From Paraburkholderia phytofirmans OLGA172 (GTDB taxonomy: Bacteria; Pseudomonadota; Gammaproteobacteria; Burkholderiales; Burkholderiaceae): a stretch of 64,000 bases of DNA. Location: NCBI RefSeq assembly GCF_001634365.1, contig NZ_CP014579.1, positions 1,488,001-1,552,000 on the forward strand. The letters run 5' to 3'. Positions 24,069 through 33,521 of the stretch are shown here, one piece after another (position 1 is the stretch's first letter; every line of letters starts with the position of its first letter). The notes beneath the pieces were generated by a model, which saw nothing but the letters and a program-made list of their open reading frames with translations, was not told where the DNA came from and did no database searches. The position numbers and the translations under genes are program-made.

Positions 24069-26282
24069 GTGAATCGCCGATATTTATCGTTGTTTCGTGA
24101 ACGTTACGCACGGTGGCTCGCCCGCATCCAACCGCTGGCCGCCGCCGGCAGCACGATAGCCATACTCGTTTTCAGCAGCGCGCTGCGTCGCCTTCGCCAC
24201 CCAACGCGACGGGGCATCGCGCTGACACTCGCCGCGTTGCCGGCGTTCTTCCTGCTGTACGTGCTTGCGCTCGTGCCGTTTACGCCGGGTATCGGCGACA
24301 TCCGCAAAGCCCGCATCGATCGGCCAGCGGTGATCGTGTCGGCCGACGGCAAACTGCTCGATGAATTCAAGCCAGTCAATCGCGAGTGGGTGTCGCTCAA
24401 ACAGATCTCGCCGTACATGGTGGATGCATTGATAGCGACCGAAGACCGCCGCTTCTACGAGCATCACGGCATCGACTGGAAGCGCACGGCGTCGGCCGCG
24501 CTGCATACGTTCTCCGGCGACCGGCAAGGAGGCTCGACGATCACGCAGCAGCTTGCCCGCAACCTGTATCCCGACGAAATCGGCCGCGCGCCGACCCTCA
24601 CGCGCAAGCTTAAAGAAGCGATCACGGCGTTCAAGATCGAAGCCGTGTACAGCAAGGATCAGATCCTCGAGACGTACCTGAACACGGTGCCGTTCCTGTA
24701 CAACGCCTACGGCGTGGAAATGGCCGCACGCACCTACTTCGGCAAATCGGCCGAGCAACTCGACATCCTCGAAAGCGCGACGCTCATCGGCATGCTAAAG
24801 GCCAACAGCACCTACAACCCGGTGCTCAATCCCGAGCGCGCGTTGCAACGGCGAAACACAGTGCTCGGGCAGATGAACAAGTACGGGAAGCTCAAGGGCG
24901 ACGCCTACAGCTGGTTGACGCGACAACCGCTTAACGTCGATTTCGAGTTGCAGAGCGCGCCACCGGGCGCCGCGCCTCATTTCTCGGCGCAATTGCGCAA
25001 ATGGCTGATCGCATGGGCCGATCGCAATGGCTATAACATCTATGCCGACGGGCTGGTCGTGCGCACGACCATCGATTCCCGCCTGCAGGCGATGGCGACG
25101 CAGGCGATGGACTGGCAGACGAACCAGTTGCAATCGATCGCGAACGACGCGTGGAACGAACGCACGGGCTGCTGGCCGGGCAACGACCTGTTCCAGGCAT
25201 TCATCCGGCAGACGCCCGATTACCGCGCCGCACGCGATGCTGGTCAATCGGATCCGGCAGCGCTCAGGAAGCTCGGCACGAACCCCACGTTCGTCCGCGC
25301 GCTCTGCCGGAGCAAGACGCAGATCCAGGCGGGGTTTGTCGCGATCGATCCGCGCAACGGAGATATCAAGGCATGGGTCGGCAGCCGCGACTTCCGTGAC
25401 GAGCCGTTCGATCACGTGCAGCAGGCGCGGCGCCAGCCGGGTTCGACGTTCAAGCCGTTCGTCTACGGCGCGGCTTTTGCGGACGGCGCGCACCCGAATG
25501 ATACGATCGTCGACCGGAACGTCGCCATTCCGCTGACCGGGCATGCGAGCTGGCGGCCTACCGACGCGGAACCACCAACCGGCCGACCGATGACGCTGCG
25601 CGACGCGCTTGTGTATTCGCGCAACCGTGTCACCGCTCAGCTCATGCAAAGGGAAGGCCCCGAGAAGGTCGCACAGCTCGCGCGTGCGATGGGCGTGCGC
25701 GAGAGTCCGCTCGAAGCGGTGCCGTCGCTCGCGCTCGGCACGAGTCCCGTCACGCTCAAGGAAATGGTCTCGGCGTACGGCACGATCGCGAACCGCGGCG
25801 CCTATCTCGAACCGCGCATGGTCACGCGCATCGAGGATCACGACGGCAAGGTGCTCGCCGAATTCGCGAGCGCATCGCCGGAACAGGCACTGCCCGCTGG
25901 CGCCGCGCAAACGCTCGTCGACGTGATGCGCGACGTCGTTAACCGGGGCACCGGCGCAGGCATCCGGACGCGCTTCGGGATTCGCGCCGACGTGGCCGGC
26001 AAGACGGGCACGACGCAGGACAACACGGATAGCTGGTTCATCCTGATGCATTCGCAACTGGTTGCAGGCGCATGGGTAGGTTTCGACGATGCACGTGTGA
26101 CGCTCGGCAACGACTATTGGGGCGAGGGCGCGCACAGCGCCTTACCGATGGTTGGCGCGTTCTATGACATGGCGCTGCGCGCGAGGGTCATTGATCCGGA
26201 TGCACAGCTCGGCCCCGAGATCCGATCACCCCGCACGGTCCATGCGCGACGGCATCGACACTTCCTCTTCTTGGGCTTCTGA
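24069..26282 (+). CDS. penicillin-binding protein 1A-type bifunctional peptidoglycan synthase
   Basis: This 737-residue class A PBP is anchored by one N-terminal membrane helix (LTLAALPAFFLLYVLALVPF). The glycosyltransferase (GT51) domain has EDRRFYEHHGIDWKR and GGSTITQQLARNLYP. The transpeptidase domain has the active-site Ser-x2-Lys in QPGSTFKPF, Ser-x-Asn in YSRNRVT and the KTG triad in AGKTGTTQDN. It polymerises and cross-links peptidoglycan in the periplasm. GTG 24069 is my choice of start; a TTG at 24030 is also in frame. It is the first stable-looking gene after the mobile region. Confidence 0.9.
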   Translation: MNRRYLSLFRERYARWLARIQPLAAAGSTIAILVFSSALRRLRHPTRRGIALTLAALPAFFLLYVLALVPFTPGIGDIRKARIDRPAVIVSADGKLLDEFKPVNREWVSLKQISPYMVDALIATEDRRFYEHHGIDWKRTASAALHTFSGDRQGGSTITQQLARNLYPDEIGRAPTLTRKLKEAITAFKIEAVYSKDQILETYLNTVPFLYNAYGVEMAARTYFGKSAEQLDILESATLIGMLKANSTYNPVLNPERALQRRNTVLGQMNKYGKLKGDAYSWLTRQPLNVDFELQSAPPGAAPHFSAQLRKWLIAWADRNGYNIYADGLVVRTTIDSRLQAMATQAMDWQTNQLQSIANDAWNERTGCWPGNDLFQAFIRQTPDYRAARDAGQSDPAALRKLGTNPTFVRALCRSKTQIQAGFVAIDPRNGDIKAWVGSRDFRDEPFDHVQQARRQPGSTFKPFVYGAAFADGAHPNDTIVDRNVAIPLTGHASWRPTDAEPPTGRPMTLRDALVYSRNRVTAQLMQREGPEKVAQLARAMGVRESPLEAVPSLALGTSPVTLKEMVSAYGTIANRGAYLEPRMVTRIEDHDGKVLAEFASASPEQALPAGAAQTLVDVMRDVVNRGTGAGIRTRFGIRADVAGKTGTTQDNTDSWFILMHSQLVAGAWVGFDDARVTLGNDYWGEGAHSALPMVGAFYDMALRARVIDPDAQLGPEIRSPRTVHARRHRHFLFLGF

Positions 26283-26587
26283 TGTCGTCGCTGGCGGACG
26301 CGACATTCGCATTCGCCGGTGCCGCCGACGCAGCATCTCAATCCAAGGCGGCCGGTAGTAGCACGCTAACCGATTTCCCGATCTGGATCGCTCGACCGAA
26401 GCCTACCCCCCTAACCGCGCAAGCTTGGCGCCTTGCGATGTCGAAACGATCTGTTGCGGCACATGGGCAAAGCTCTCTTTGCATTTGGTGAAATGTGCTC
26501 GCATACTGCTTTTTGCGCGTGAGACGGAATTCCCCGAACACTGCTGAGTAACAACGTATTGAAAAGGATTGTCGCTAAGTCGCGGAT

Positions 26588-26790
26588 GTGGTCCTTGATG
26601 ACAGTTTTGCCTGCATTCATTTGCGCGGTAAAGGACGCAAGCAGCGCAGTGTGCCGCTTTGGCGCTCTACCGTGAAGGCGGTACGGGCATGGTTGCGGGT
26701 CAATCCGGAATTCCAGCCGACATCGTCACTGCTTCCGAATCGGAACGGTCACGCAATAACGAGAGCCACCATAATGCAGCTTTTCATGGC
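26588..26790 (+). pseudogene. tyrosine recombinase fragment
   Basis: About 65 residues read like the middle of an integrase catalytic domain: IHLRGKGRKQRSVPLWRSTV, KAVRAWLRVNPEF and LLPNRNGHAITRATIMQ. The first catalytic Arg and the HxxR...Tyr half are missing. The frame runs on into the lysR gene by chance. It is the scar of an earlier insertion just downstream of the PBP gene. Confidence 0.6.
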
Positions 26791-26887
26791 ATTGCTTCGG
26801 CTTGCGGCGCGCTGCCAGGTTGTGCCCGCAACCCGACCGGTTTGGCTGATTGGTACGAAGATCGCTCTTTTCAAACGTGAAGGTGTT

Positions 26888-27811
26888 ATGGACACGCTAC
26901 AAAATATGCGGGTGTTCGCCAAGGTCGTCGATGCGGGCAGTTTCACCGCCGCGGCTCAATCACTCGACTCGACGACCGGCGCCATGTCTCGCGCGGTATC
27001 AGAACTCGAAGCCCGCCTGCGAATCCGCCTGCTGAACCGTTCGACGCGCCGTCTAGCCCTCACGCCCGCTGGCGAGCGTTATCTGCAGTCCTGCCAGCAA
27101 ATCCTCGCCGATCTCGACAAGGCAGAGGAGGAGGCAAGCGGCGCTCACGACCGCCCTGTCGGCACGTTGCGAATGTTCAGTTTCGCGAGCATTGGGCAGC
27201 AGTATGTACTGCCGGCGATCACAAGATACCGTGCCCAGCACCCGGAGGTGTCGATCGAACTCACCATGTCGCAGAGCGCGCCTGATCTGTTTGGAGGATG
27301 CAGCGATGTAGCCGTCATCACGGCTCCTTCGCTTTCTGACTCGGAGATGGTTTCTCACCTGCTCGGCTCGACGTACAACATCCTGTGCGCTTCACCGCAC
27401 TACGTGCGTTCGCGGGGCACCCCCGAGAAACCGGGCGATCTGGCGCGACATGAATGCCTGACATTGAACACGCCTGCTTTTCCGCCGCACGAGTGGTTGC
27501 TCGAAGGCCCCGGTGGCAGCGAATTGATTCTGGTTCGCGGCCCCTTGCAGGTGAATATCGCCGAATCGCTTATGGTCGCCATTCGTGAAGGAATGGGTAT
27601 CGGCATGCTGCCGTTGTATGCCGCCGTCCACGGTCTGCGCGACGGCACATTGGTTCGCGTGCTGCCCCATCACACGTTGCAGAACATGAATATTTACGCG
27701 CTCTACCCTTCGCGCAGGTTCCTCGATGCGAAGACACGGACGTGGGTCGACTTCCTGCGCACCTACTTGCCAGAAGTCATTGCACGCGACAAAGCACTGC
27801 TTGCCGGCTGA
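26888..27811 (+). CDS. LysR-family transcriptional regulator
   Basis: This 307-residue LTTR has a winged helix at the N-terminus (MRVFAKVVDAGSFTAAAQSL, then NRSTRRLALTPAGERYLQSC). The effector-binding domain starts near residue 90. ATG 26888 follows AAGGTG; the frame is open further upstream, but that part is the recombinase relic. It resembles the PA0477/DsdC-unlike AaeR-type group that often controls divergent oxidoreductase or efflux genes. No divergent target is adjacent because the upstream DNA has been disturbed. Confidence 0.9.
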   Translation: MDTLQNMRVFAKVVDAGSFTAAAQSLDSTTGAMSRAVSELEARLRIRLLNRSTRRLALTPAGERYLQSCQQILADLDKAEEEASGAHDRPVGTLRMFSFASIGQQYVLPAITRYRAQHPEVSIELTMSQSAPDLFGGCSDVAVITAPSLSDSEMVSHLLGSTYNILCASPHYVRSRGTPEKPGDLARHECLTLNTPAFPPHEWLLEGPGGSELILVRGPLQVNIAESLMVAIREGMGIGMLPLYAAVHGLRDGTLVRVLPHHTLQNMNIYALYPSRRFLDAKTRTWVDFLRTYLPEVIARDKALLAG

Positions 27812-27853
27812 CCGGCGCCTTCGGGCCTTACACGCCCGTCTGCCTGGCTTAGT

Positions 27854-28162
27854 TTAGTGAGCAGTGTAGATCCGGGGCGAATACGTAGACACCGCAGTGT
27901 CAGTAGCACGACCCGACTGCGACGAACCGTCTGCTACACCACCTACGGCACTGTTCTGTGCCGCAACCTTGGCTTCGGCAGCCTGAATGTCGGCCGGATA
28001 GTTGGGATCTTCGCCACGGGACGGACTGTAGCCAGCCTTTTCGAGCTGGACCAGTTCAGCGCGTACCTGTGCACGGGTGACAGGTTGATTTGATTGGGCG
28101 AACACGGCAACGGGAGCAGCGAGCGCAGCGGCAACAACAACGGCTTGAATCAGGGATTTCAT
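27854..28162 (-). CDS. DUF4148 periplasmic protein
   Basis: This 102-residue protein has a signal peptide (MKSLIQAVVVAAALAAPVAV, cleaved after FAQ). The DUF4148 core follows: VTRAQVRAELVQLEKAGYSP, then NYPADIQAAEAKV. ATG 28162 is preceded by GGAGGT; a longer frame to 28243 lacks a site. The family is abundant in Burkholderiaceae, with several copies per genome and no established function. Its leader contains CTTAAGATTAAG at about 28246, a type of site bound by OmpR-like regulators. Confidence 0.88.
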   Translation of the reverse strand: MKSLIQAVVVAAALAAPVAVFAQSNQPVTRAQVRAELVQLEKAGYSPSRGEDPNYPADIQAAEAKVAAQNSAVGGVADGSSQSGRATDTAVSTYSPRIYTAH

Positions 28163-28366
28163 GGTTACTACCTCCAGACTTTGTCTTGACCTTCTACGAA
28201 CAGCCCTGTTCGTAATCAGTAACGACAGTCTAGGTAGATGCACGCTTAAGATTAAGCCCGGTGTCTGGAGGGGATTGTTGCCAGATTTGGGTTAACCCTG
28301 ATTGGCAGTGAGGACTGGGGAAAGGCTCGAAGAGCCAAACAACATGCGCAAATGATGGCCCGTGCA

Positions 28367-28393
28367 CCTCCGACGCGAGGTCCACGTCGGAGG
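28367..28393 (-). terminator. hairpin downstream of the porin gene
   Basis: A perfect 9-bp stem (CCTCCGACG with CGTCGGAGG) and a 9-base loop lie 15 bases beyond the porin stop codon. There is no strong T tract, so it may act only partly as an intrinsic terminator or protect the 3' end. Confidence 0.45.
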
Positions 28394-28407
28394 GTATGAA
28401 CGCGTCT

Positions 28408-29583
28408 TTAGAACATCGTGCGAAGTCCGATTGCCACGCCCACTTGATTGGTCCGGCCAGTGGTGTTGGTCGGAACGCCCTCGCCGTTGACCCCGCCCGG
28501 GTAGTCGGCGGAGAAGGCGCCTGTGCCGCGCGCGAAGTCCGTGATCGCGTAGACTTCCGTGCGCTTCGTGAACGAGTATTCGGCGAGAACGGTAGCCGAT
28601 TGGTTCACCCCCCGGCCGAGCGAGCCGTCGAGCAGTTCAGCATTGCGCGTCTGTCCGTAGTAGTAGGCGAACGTGAACAGCAGCGGAGCGATGGCTTGCC
28701 AGTTCGCACCGACGTAATAAGTGTTGTCGATACGGTTGGGGCTGCCACCCTTCAGTGTCGGCGCGCCAGATTGCTGCATGTAGCTGTCGGTCAAACCAGT
28801 CCGGTCCTGCCCCCGCAGCCAGCCGGCCAGCAGGCGGACGTCATGAGTGACCTGATACGCGCCGCTGACGTGCAGGAAGTTGGTCTTGGCGCCATTGATT
28901 GCGCTGCCGACACTGGTGCCGACCGAAGAGCCGGTCGCAGATGTCGGCACGGAGACCTGCTGGAAGCCTGCGTTGAGCATGGCAGGGCCGTACGTGTACG
29001 TCAGTTCGGCGGCATAGGTGGCGCCGAGACCGAGCGCGCCCGACTGGTTGCTTAAGCCGTAAAGGGCATCGACCGCCAGGCCATCGAAGCTGCCCTTGTA
29101 CTTGACCGAGTTGTTGACTTCGAGGTAAGGCCCGATGCCGTTATACATCCAGCTGTTTTGCCAATAGTTGCCAACGGTCAGCGGGTCGAAGATATCGCCC
29201 AAGGTGTCGTAGGCCGGCGCATATTGCCTACCGAAAGTCAGCGAGCCCCACGTTTTGTTCGACAGCCCCACGAAAGCTTGTCGACTGAACAGTGTGCCGG
29301 GGACGTGTAGTTGCCCATTGAAGGCTTCGAAGCCGTTTTCGAGGCGGAAGATTGCGGACCAGCCGTCCCCCAGATCCTCACTGCCCCTCAAGCCCCAGCG
29401 GCTGTGGGTTTCCGGGCCGGACGTCATGGCGACCTGGTCCTTGCCACCCGGGCCAGCATTCGTCTGATACCGGATGGCTTCATCGACGATGCCGTACAGC
29501 GTGACCGAGCTTTGTGCGAACGCCGACGACGCCGCAGCAGCGAAAAGTGCGCCAATGGCGCTGGAAATGAGTATTTTTTTCAT
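28408..29583 (-). CDS. Gram-negative porin (Porin_4/OmpC-like)
   Basis: This is a 391-residue outer-membrane trimeric porin. The signal peptide MKKILISSAIGALFAAAASS ends before QSSVTLYGIVDEA, the hallmark first strand of Burkholderia porins. The PEFF-like and aromatic-girdle strands recur throughout, and the protein ends in Phe (GLRTMF), as needed for BAM recognition. ATG 29583 is selected because it starts the signal peptide; the frame extends to 29640. It forms a diffusion channel whose specificity cannot be told. Confidence 0.92.
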   Translation of the reverse strand: MKKILISSAIGALFAAAASSAFAQSSVTLYGIVDEAIRYQTNAGPGGKDQVAMTSGPETHSRWGLRGSEDLGDGWSAIFRLENGFEAFNGQLHVPGTLFSRQAFVGLSNKTWGSLTFGRQYAPAYDTLGDIFDPLTVGNYWQNSWMYNGIGPYLEVNNSVKYKGSFDGLAVDALYGLSNQSGALGLGATYAAELTYTYGPAMLNAGFQQVSVPTSATGSSVGTSVGSAINGAKTNFLHVSGAYQVTHDVRLLAGWLRGQDRTGLTDSYMQQSGAPTLKGGSPNRIDNTYYVGANWQAIAPLLFTFAYYYGQTRNAELLDGSLGRGVNQSATVLAEYSFTKRTEVYAITDFARGTGAFSADYPGGVNGEGVPTNTTGRTNQVGVAIGLRTMF

Positions 29584-30168
29584 TAGTAATCCACAGTAAT
29601 TGGTGAGCGGACCGGGAAGATTATTCCCGGGCTCTAACAATAAAACCGTGAATGGGAGCGTAGCTTGTCATTTTACTGAGGCACAGATATTTGTTATGGA
29701 GTGTTGTTTATTTGCTGTGTCGGAAAGGTATGTGTAAATGGTCTGACAATTATATGTGAAGGATGACGACCTGTCAGTTGGGTCTTGATGCGCTGCGCTG
29801 CCTTGAGCGCGAGGCATTGCCGATGCAGAGGCGGCAGGGAATGGAGAAGGACTGCTTTTTATTTCTGTGGCCGCCGAGCTGTCATATAAAAAGTGAATTA
29901 AGCGACACAATACTTTCAACGACGCGAAGTCCACCGCCCACCGTTCCGGACCATCAGCAGGGGGCTGGGATCCAGGGTCGCCCACGATATTTCCGTTTTA
30001 TTTGAAGGTGCTTCAAAACCCACGCCAATTATCAAATGGCGGCGAGATTAGCAGAATGTGCACAGATCAGCGGCCCTGTCCCGTGGGTCATGAAGCTGGA
30101 GCATTTGAAGGAATCGCGTGCGATCAGGCAACGTTCCTCGACTTCGCTAACTATCTCGGAGATTCACC
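29584..30168. other. long divergent intergenic region
   Basis: This is about 585 bases between the porin and the Old Yellow Enzyme gene. It is lower in GC than its flanks. No gene was recognised, and no clear palindrome or sigma70 pair could be supported. It must hold the porin promoter. Confidence 0.4.
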
Positions 30169-31317
30169 GTGTCCAACTCTACGTCGCTCTTTACGCCTGT
30201 GGCCGTCGCCGGCCATGAACTCCCCCACCGCGTCGCCATGGCGCCGATGACGCGGGCACGGAGCACCCAGCCGGGTGACGTGCCCAACGCAATGAATGCG
30301 CGCTACTACGCGCAGCGCGCGTCGGCTGCGCTGATCGTGACTGAGGCCACGCAGATCTCGCCGCAAGGCAAGGGGTATTCGTTCACGCCGGGTATCTACA
30401 GCGCCGAGCAGATCGCTGGATGGCGCCTTACGACCGACGCGGTTCACGCCGCCGGTGGCCGGATCTTCCTGCAACTCTGGCACGTGGGCCGCATGTCGCA
30501 TCCGGACTTTCATGATGGTGCGTTGCCCGTTGCCCCCTCTGCGGTACCGTTCGACGGTCAGATCTGGAAGGTCGACCCGACCACTGGCGTGGGTGCCATG
30601 GTGGACTGTCCAACGCCGCGTGCGCTGACCACGGTCGAAGTCAAGGGTATTGTCGAAAGCTTCCGGGAAGCTGCCCGTAATGCGATGAAGGCGGGCTTTG
30701 ACGGTGTCGAGATTCATGGTGCCAATGGCTACCTTGTCGATCAGTTCCTGCGTACAACGTCCAACGTGCGGACAGATGAATACGGTGGTTCGCGCGAGAA
30801 TCGGTTGCGCTTCCTGAAGGAAGTCGTCAATGCGGTGGCCGACGAGGTCGGCGCCGGGCGCACCGCGATCCGGCTTGCACCGTTCCTGACCGCGCGCGGC
30901 ATGGCCTGCCCCGACGTCTTGCCTACCATCCTGGAAGCGAGCGAGTTTCTTGAGGCGCGCGGCATTGCCTACCTTCATCTGGTCGAGGCCGATTGGGACG
31001 ACGCTCCGCAATTCACCGAGGAATTCCGCCAGGCAATCCGCACCCGCTTCACGCGCCCGATCATCGTCGCGGGCAACTACGACAAGGCGCGCGCTGAGTG
31101 GGTCATCTCGAATGGCTATGCGGACCTGGTTGCCTTCGGCCGCCCATTCGTGGCCAATCCCGACTTCCCGCACCAGCTTGCCAATGACCTGCCGCTCGCC
31201 AGCTTTGACGGCAATACGCTGTTCGGCGGCGACGAGCGCGGCTACACAGACTATCCCAGCCGGTCGCAGACAGCCGAGTCCGACGACGAGACCCTGAGCG
31301 CCGCCAGTCTGGTCTGA
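30169..31317 (+). CDS. Old Yellow Enzyme-family alkene reductase
   Basis: This 382-residue FMN-dependent oxidoreductase resembles NemA/XenB. GTG 30169 follows CGGAGA. OYE features are visible: VAMAPMTRARS near the N-terminus (FMN binding), ALIVTEATQIS, QLWHVGRMSH (His/Gln region), the substrate-binding GVEIHGANGYLVDQFLR and DEYGGSRENR, and the C-terminal FGRPFVANPDF phosphate site. Such enzymes reduce activated alkenes, maleimides or nitro compounds with NADPH. It stands alone between two porin genes. Confidence 0.92.
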   Translation: MSNSTSLFTPVAVAGHELPHRVAMAPMTRARSTQPGDVPNAMNARYYAQRASAALIVTEATQISPQGKGYSFTPGIYSAEQIAGWRLTTDAVHAAGGRIFLQLWHVGRMSHPDFHDGALPVAPSAVPFDGQIWKVDPTTGVGAMVDCPTPRALTTVEVKGIVESFREAARNAMKAGFDGVEIHGANGYLVDQFLRTTSNVRTDEYGGSRENRLRFLKEVVNAVADEVGAGRTAIRLAPFLTARGMACPDVLPTILEASEFLEARGIAYLHLVEADWDDAPQFTEEFRQAIRTRFTRPIIVAGNYDKARAEWVISNGYADLVAFGRPFVANPDFPHQLANDLPLASFDGNTLFGGDERGYTDYPSRSQTAESDDETLSAASLV

Positions 31318-31409
31318 GCATCCGCAATGTTGACGCCGCCTGTTCGCGTAGCGAGGCGAAGCTGGCAGAGACCGCTGCATCGCGATCACATTGACGAACT
31401 ACGACGGCG

Positions 31410-32531
31410 TCAAAACTTCATTTGCAATCCGACCCGTGCCAAGGTTTGGGAGCGGTTGCTCGCCGCATCGTCCGGCTGGTTCAGACCGTTTATCCACGCC
31501 TGTGTGACCGAGCCGTCACCGCTTGCTCGCTGATAGATCGCTTCGACGTACGCCGTGGTCCGTCTGGAGAAGTTGTACTGTATTGCAGTTGTGATCTGCT
31601 GGGCCTTGTCGTTCAGCAGAACTGCATTGCCTTTCATGTACTCGTAGTCAAGCCCGAAAGCCCACGGCCCGGCAATGTTCCAGAAGGTGCCCGCCTTGTA
31701 CACGTCGATCCTCGCGCCGCTCGCCGTGTTTTCCGTGTTCGTGTACAACAGCATCGCAAGAACGCGGGCAAACTGGTAGTGCGCCCCGAAACCGAAATTC
31801 CGGATCCCCTCGCTGCCGTTATTCAATTGCGGATACTTCACATCCACATAGGCGGCGCCCAAACCCAACGGCCCATTGGTGTAGTTCAGGCCGAAACTCA
31901 TTGTCGAGTCCGAAGAAAACGAGCCCGGTACGCCGCCGAATCCATACAGCGCCCCGAACGTCAGGCCGGCGATTTCCGGACTGTGGTACTTGACCGCATT
32001 GGGCACTCGCGTGGCGCCCGCCATCCGGTCGAAATCGAACGAACCGGTCGGATTGTTCGGCACACCCAATGCAGAGAACGGACCCTGGCGGAAATCATAG
32101 AGACCGCCGAACAGGAGTGCGCCGTCATACCGGCCAAGCGACAGCGTCTCGAACATGAAATCATACTGATTGCCGAAGGTAAGCGAACCCATCCGGTCAT
32201 TCGCTAGTCCGACGAACGCTGTGCGATTGAAGATTTGTCCGGCGCCCGGAATCGTTGCGCCACTGCCCAGATCGAATTGTGAAGTGAGTTCGAACAGCGC
32301 CTTGTTGCCGCCGCCAAGATCTTCACTCCCCTTCAGACTCAACGTGTCCGGCGACAAAATCCCGCTATCGAACAGCGCGGTCGCCCCGCCATGCAGATTG
32401 TTCACGTACGTCACGCCGCCGTCGATGACGCCCTGCAACGTCACGGCGCTCTGCGCTTGCACGTCAGGTGACGCCGCCAATGCCAAGGCCCCACCTACGA
32501 TTGCCGTGACAACAGAGCTCTGCGTTTTCAT
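31410..32531 (-). CDS. Gram-negative porin (Porin_4/OmpC-like)
   Basis: This is a 373-residue outer-membrane porin. ATG 32531 follows AAGGA and opens a signal peptide (TAIVGGALALAASPDVQAQ), then SAVTLQGVIDGGVTYVNN. It keeps the family strand SLKGSEDLGGGNKALFELTS and the C-terminal Phe (VGLQMKF). It is clearly paralogous to, but divergent from, the porin at 28408. It is convergent with the Old Yellow Enzyme gene. Confidence 0.92.
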   Translation of the reverse strand: MKTQSSVVTAIVGGALALAASPDVQAQSAVTLQGVIDGGVTYVNNLHGGATALFDSGILSPDTLSLKGSEDLGGGNKALFELTSQFDLGSGATIPGAGQIFNRTAFVGLANDRMGSLTFGNQYDFMFETLSLGRYDGALLFGGLYDFRQGPFSALGVPNNPTGSFDFDRMAGATRVPNAVKYHSPEIAGLTFGALYGFGGVPGSFSSDSTMSFGLNYTNGPLGLGAAYVDVKYPQLNNGSEGIRNFGFGAHYQFARVLAMLLYTNTENTASGARIDVYKAGTFWNIAGPWAFGLDYEYMKGNAVLLNDKAQQITTAIQYNFSRRTTAYVEAIYQRASGDGSVTQAWINGLNQPDDAASNRSQTLARVGLQMKF

Positions 32532-32929
32532 GCCGTTTCCTTGATGCGTGGTCCGGGCGGCGCCACGGGAATCGCTCCAACAGCGGAACGCGTCGATTGG
32601 CAAAGTCTATTCGGGAACGCTACGCCCGTCCTTGGGTTTTCCTGAATCCTTCTTAAGCATATGTTCCTGTGGCGATGTTCCACACCACCTGCGCGCAGAC
32701 GCCAGATACCTGGAGTACTGGCGCCGTGAACTGAGCGCGCGGCATTGGGTGCCGGTCACCCACCCTGAACAAATGGCTCAGATGGTCCGCGAGCTCGTCA
32801 ACCACACCGAAGGCTGTGGCGCAGGGAAGCAACTGGGTTCGTAAGGCAAGTTGATGCAGGGCGGCGCGCGCAGCGCCGCCGGAAGTATGACGGCCTTGTC
32901 ACTCACGCCGCAGGCAAACAGACATAGCG

Positions 32930-33217
32930 TCAATTAGAAGCCGCCGCAGTATCGGCAGCAGGCGCCCCAGCCGTCTTCATAGCGTCAGCGCCATCCATCC
33001 CATGCTGAATAGCATAGATCTCCCGATTCCGCGCCACGGTGGCCGCACTAGGCGGATAGTCATTTTTAGGCGCCGGCACGAGCCCTTGAGCCTGGGCCTG
33101 CCGCAACTGAGCCATGACCTCGGCCCGCGTCAACCCTGACGAGCTGGACTGGGCGAAAGCATTCGCGCCGAACGGCAGGCTGAGAGCAGCAACAGCGATC
33201 GCGGTAAGCAGTTTCAT
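32930..33217 (-). CDS. DUF4148 periplasmic protein
   Basis: This 95-residue protein starts with a signal peptide (MKLLTAIAVAALSLPFGANA) and shows the DUF4148 segment LTRAEVMAQLRQAQAQGLVP, then NDYPPSAATVARNREIYA. It is a paralogue of the gene at 27854. It diverges from the RND permease gene, and the shared leader contains a near-perfect 19-bp inverted repeat. Confidence 0.88.
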   Translation of the reverse strand: MKLLTAIAVAALSLPFGANAFAQSSSSGLTRAEVMAQLRQAQAQGLVPAPKNDYPPSAATVARNREIYAIQHGMDGADAMKTAGAPAADTAAASN

Positions 33218-33305
33218 GATGTCTCTCCGAAGATGTGGAAGAAAGGAGTGGCTTGAACCACGCTTCCTATTCTTGTCATTTCAGCTGTCGGAGCACTGAC
33301 CTTCG

Positions 33306-33396
33306 GATTACCGTTTTGTTATCTACGCACCGCGCTTAAACGCAAATTCAAAAACCCAAACCTAAAACCCAAACCGAAGATAACAGAACGGTAATC
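33306..33396. promoter_or_regulatory. 19-bp inverted repeat in the DUF4148/RND divergent leader
   Basis: GATTACCGTTTTGTTATCT at 33306-33324 and its reverse complement at 33378-33396 differ at one base, with 53 bases between. Each arm is itself a pair of half-sites (ATTACC, GTTATC) as bound by OmpR-class response regulators. One arm faces each divergent gene. The response regulator at 41251 is the natural candidate. Confidence 0.55.
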
Positions 33397-33521
33397 TACC
33401 CGACCACCGCCGGTAAGCGCCAAACCCCCACACTCCTGACTCACAAAGAAGCCCGCGCCACCCGCCGCCAGGCAGTGAAACAAGCCGCGCGCCTCCATCC
33501 GCCTCTTTTCAGGAAACCGTC

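Noticed and set aside
32548..32844. 98-residue plus-strand open frame after the second porin
   Set aside because: The last 50 residues look protein-like (YLEYWRRELSARHWVPV), but there is no convincing start site, family or conserved neighbour.
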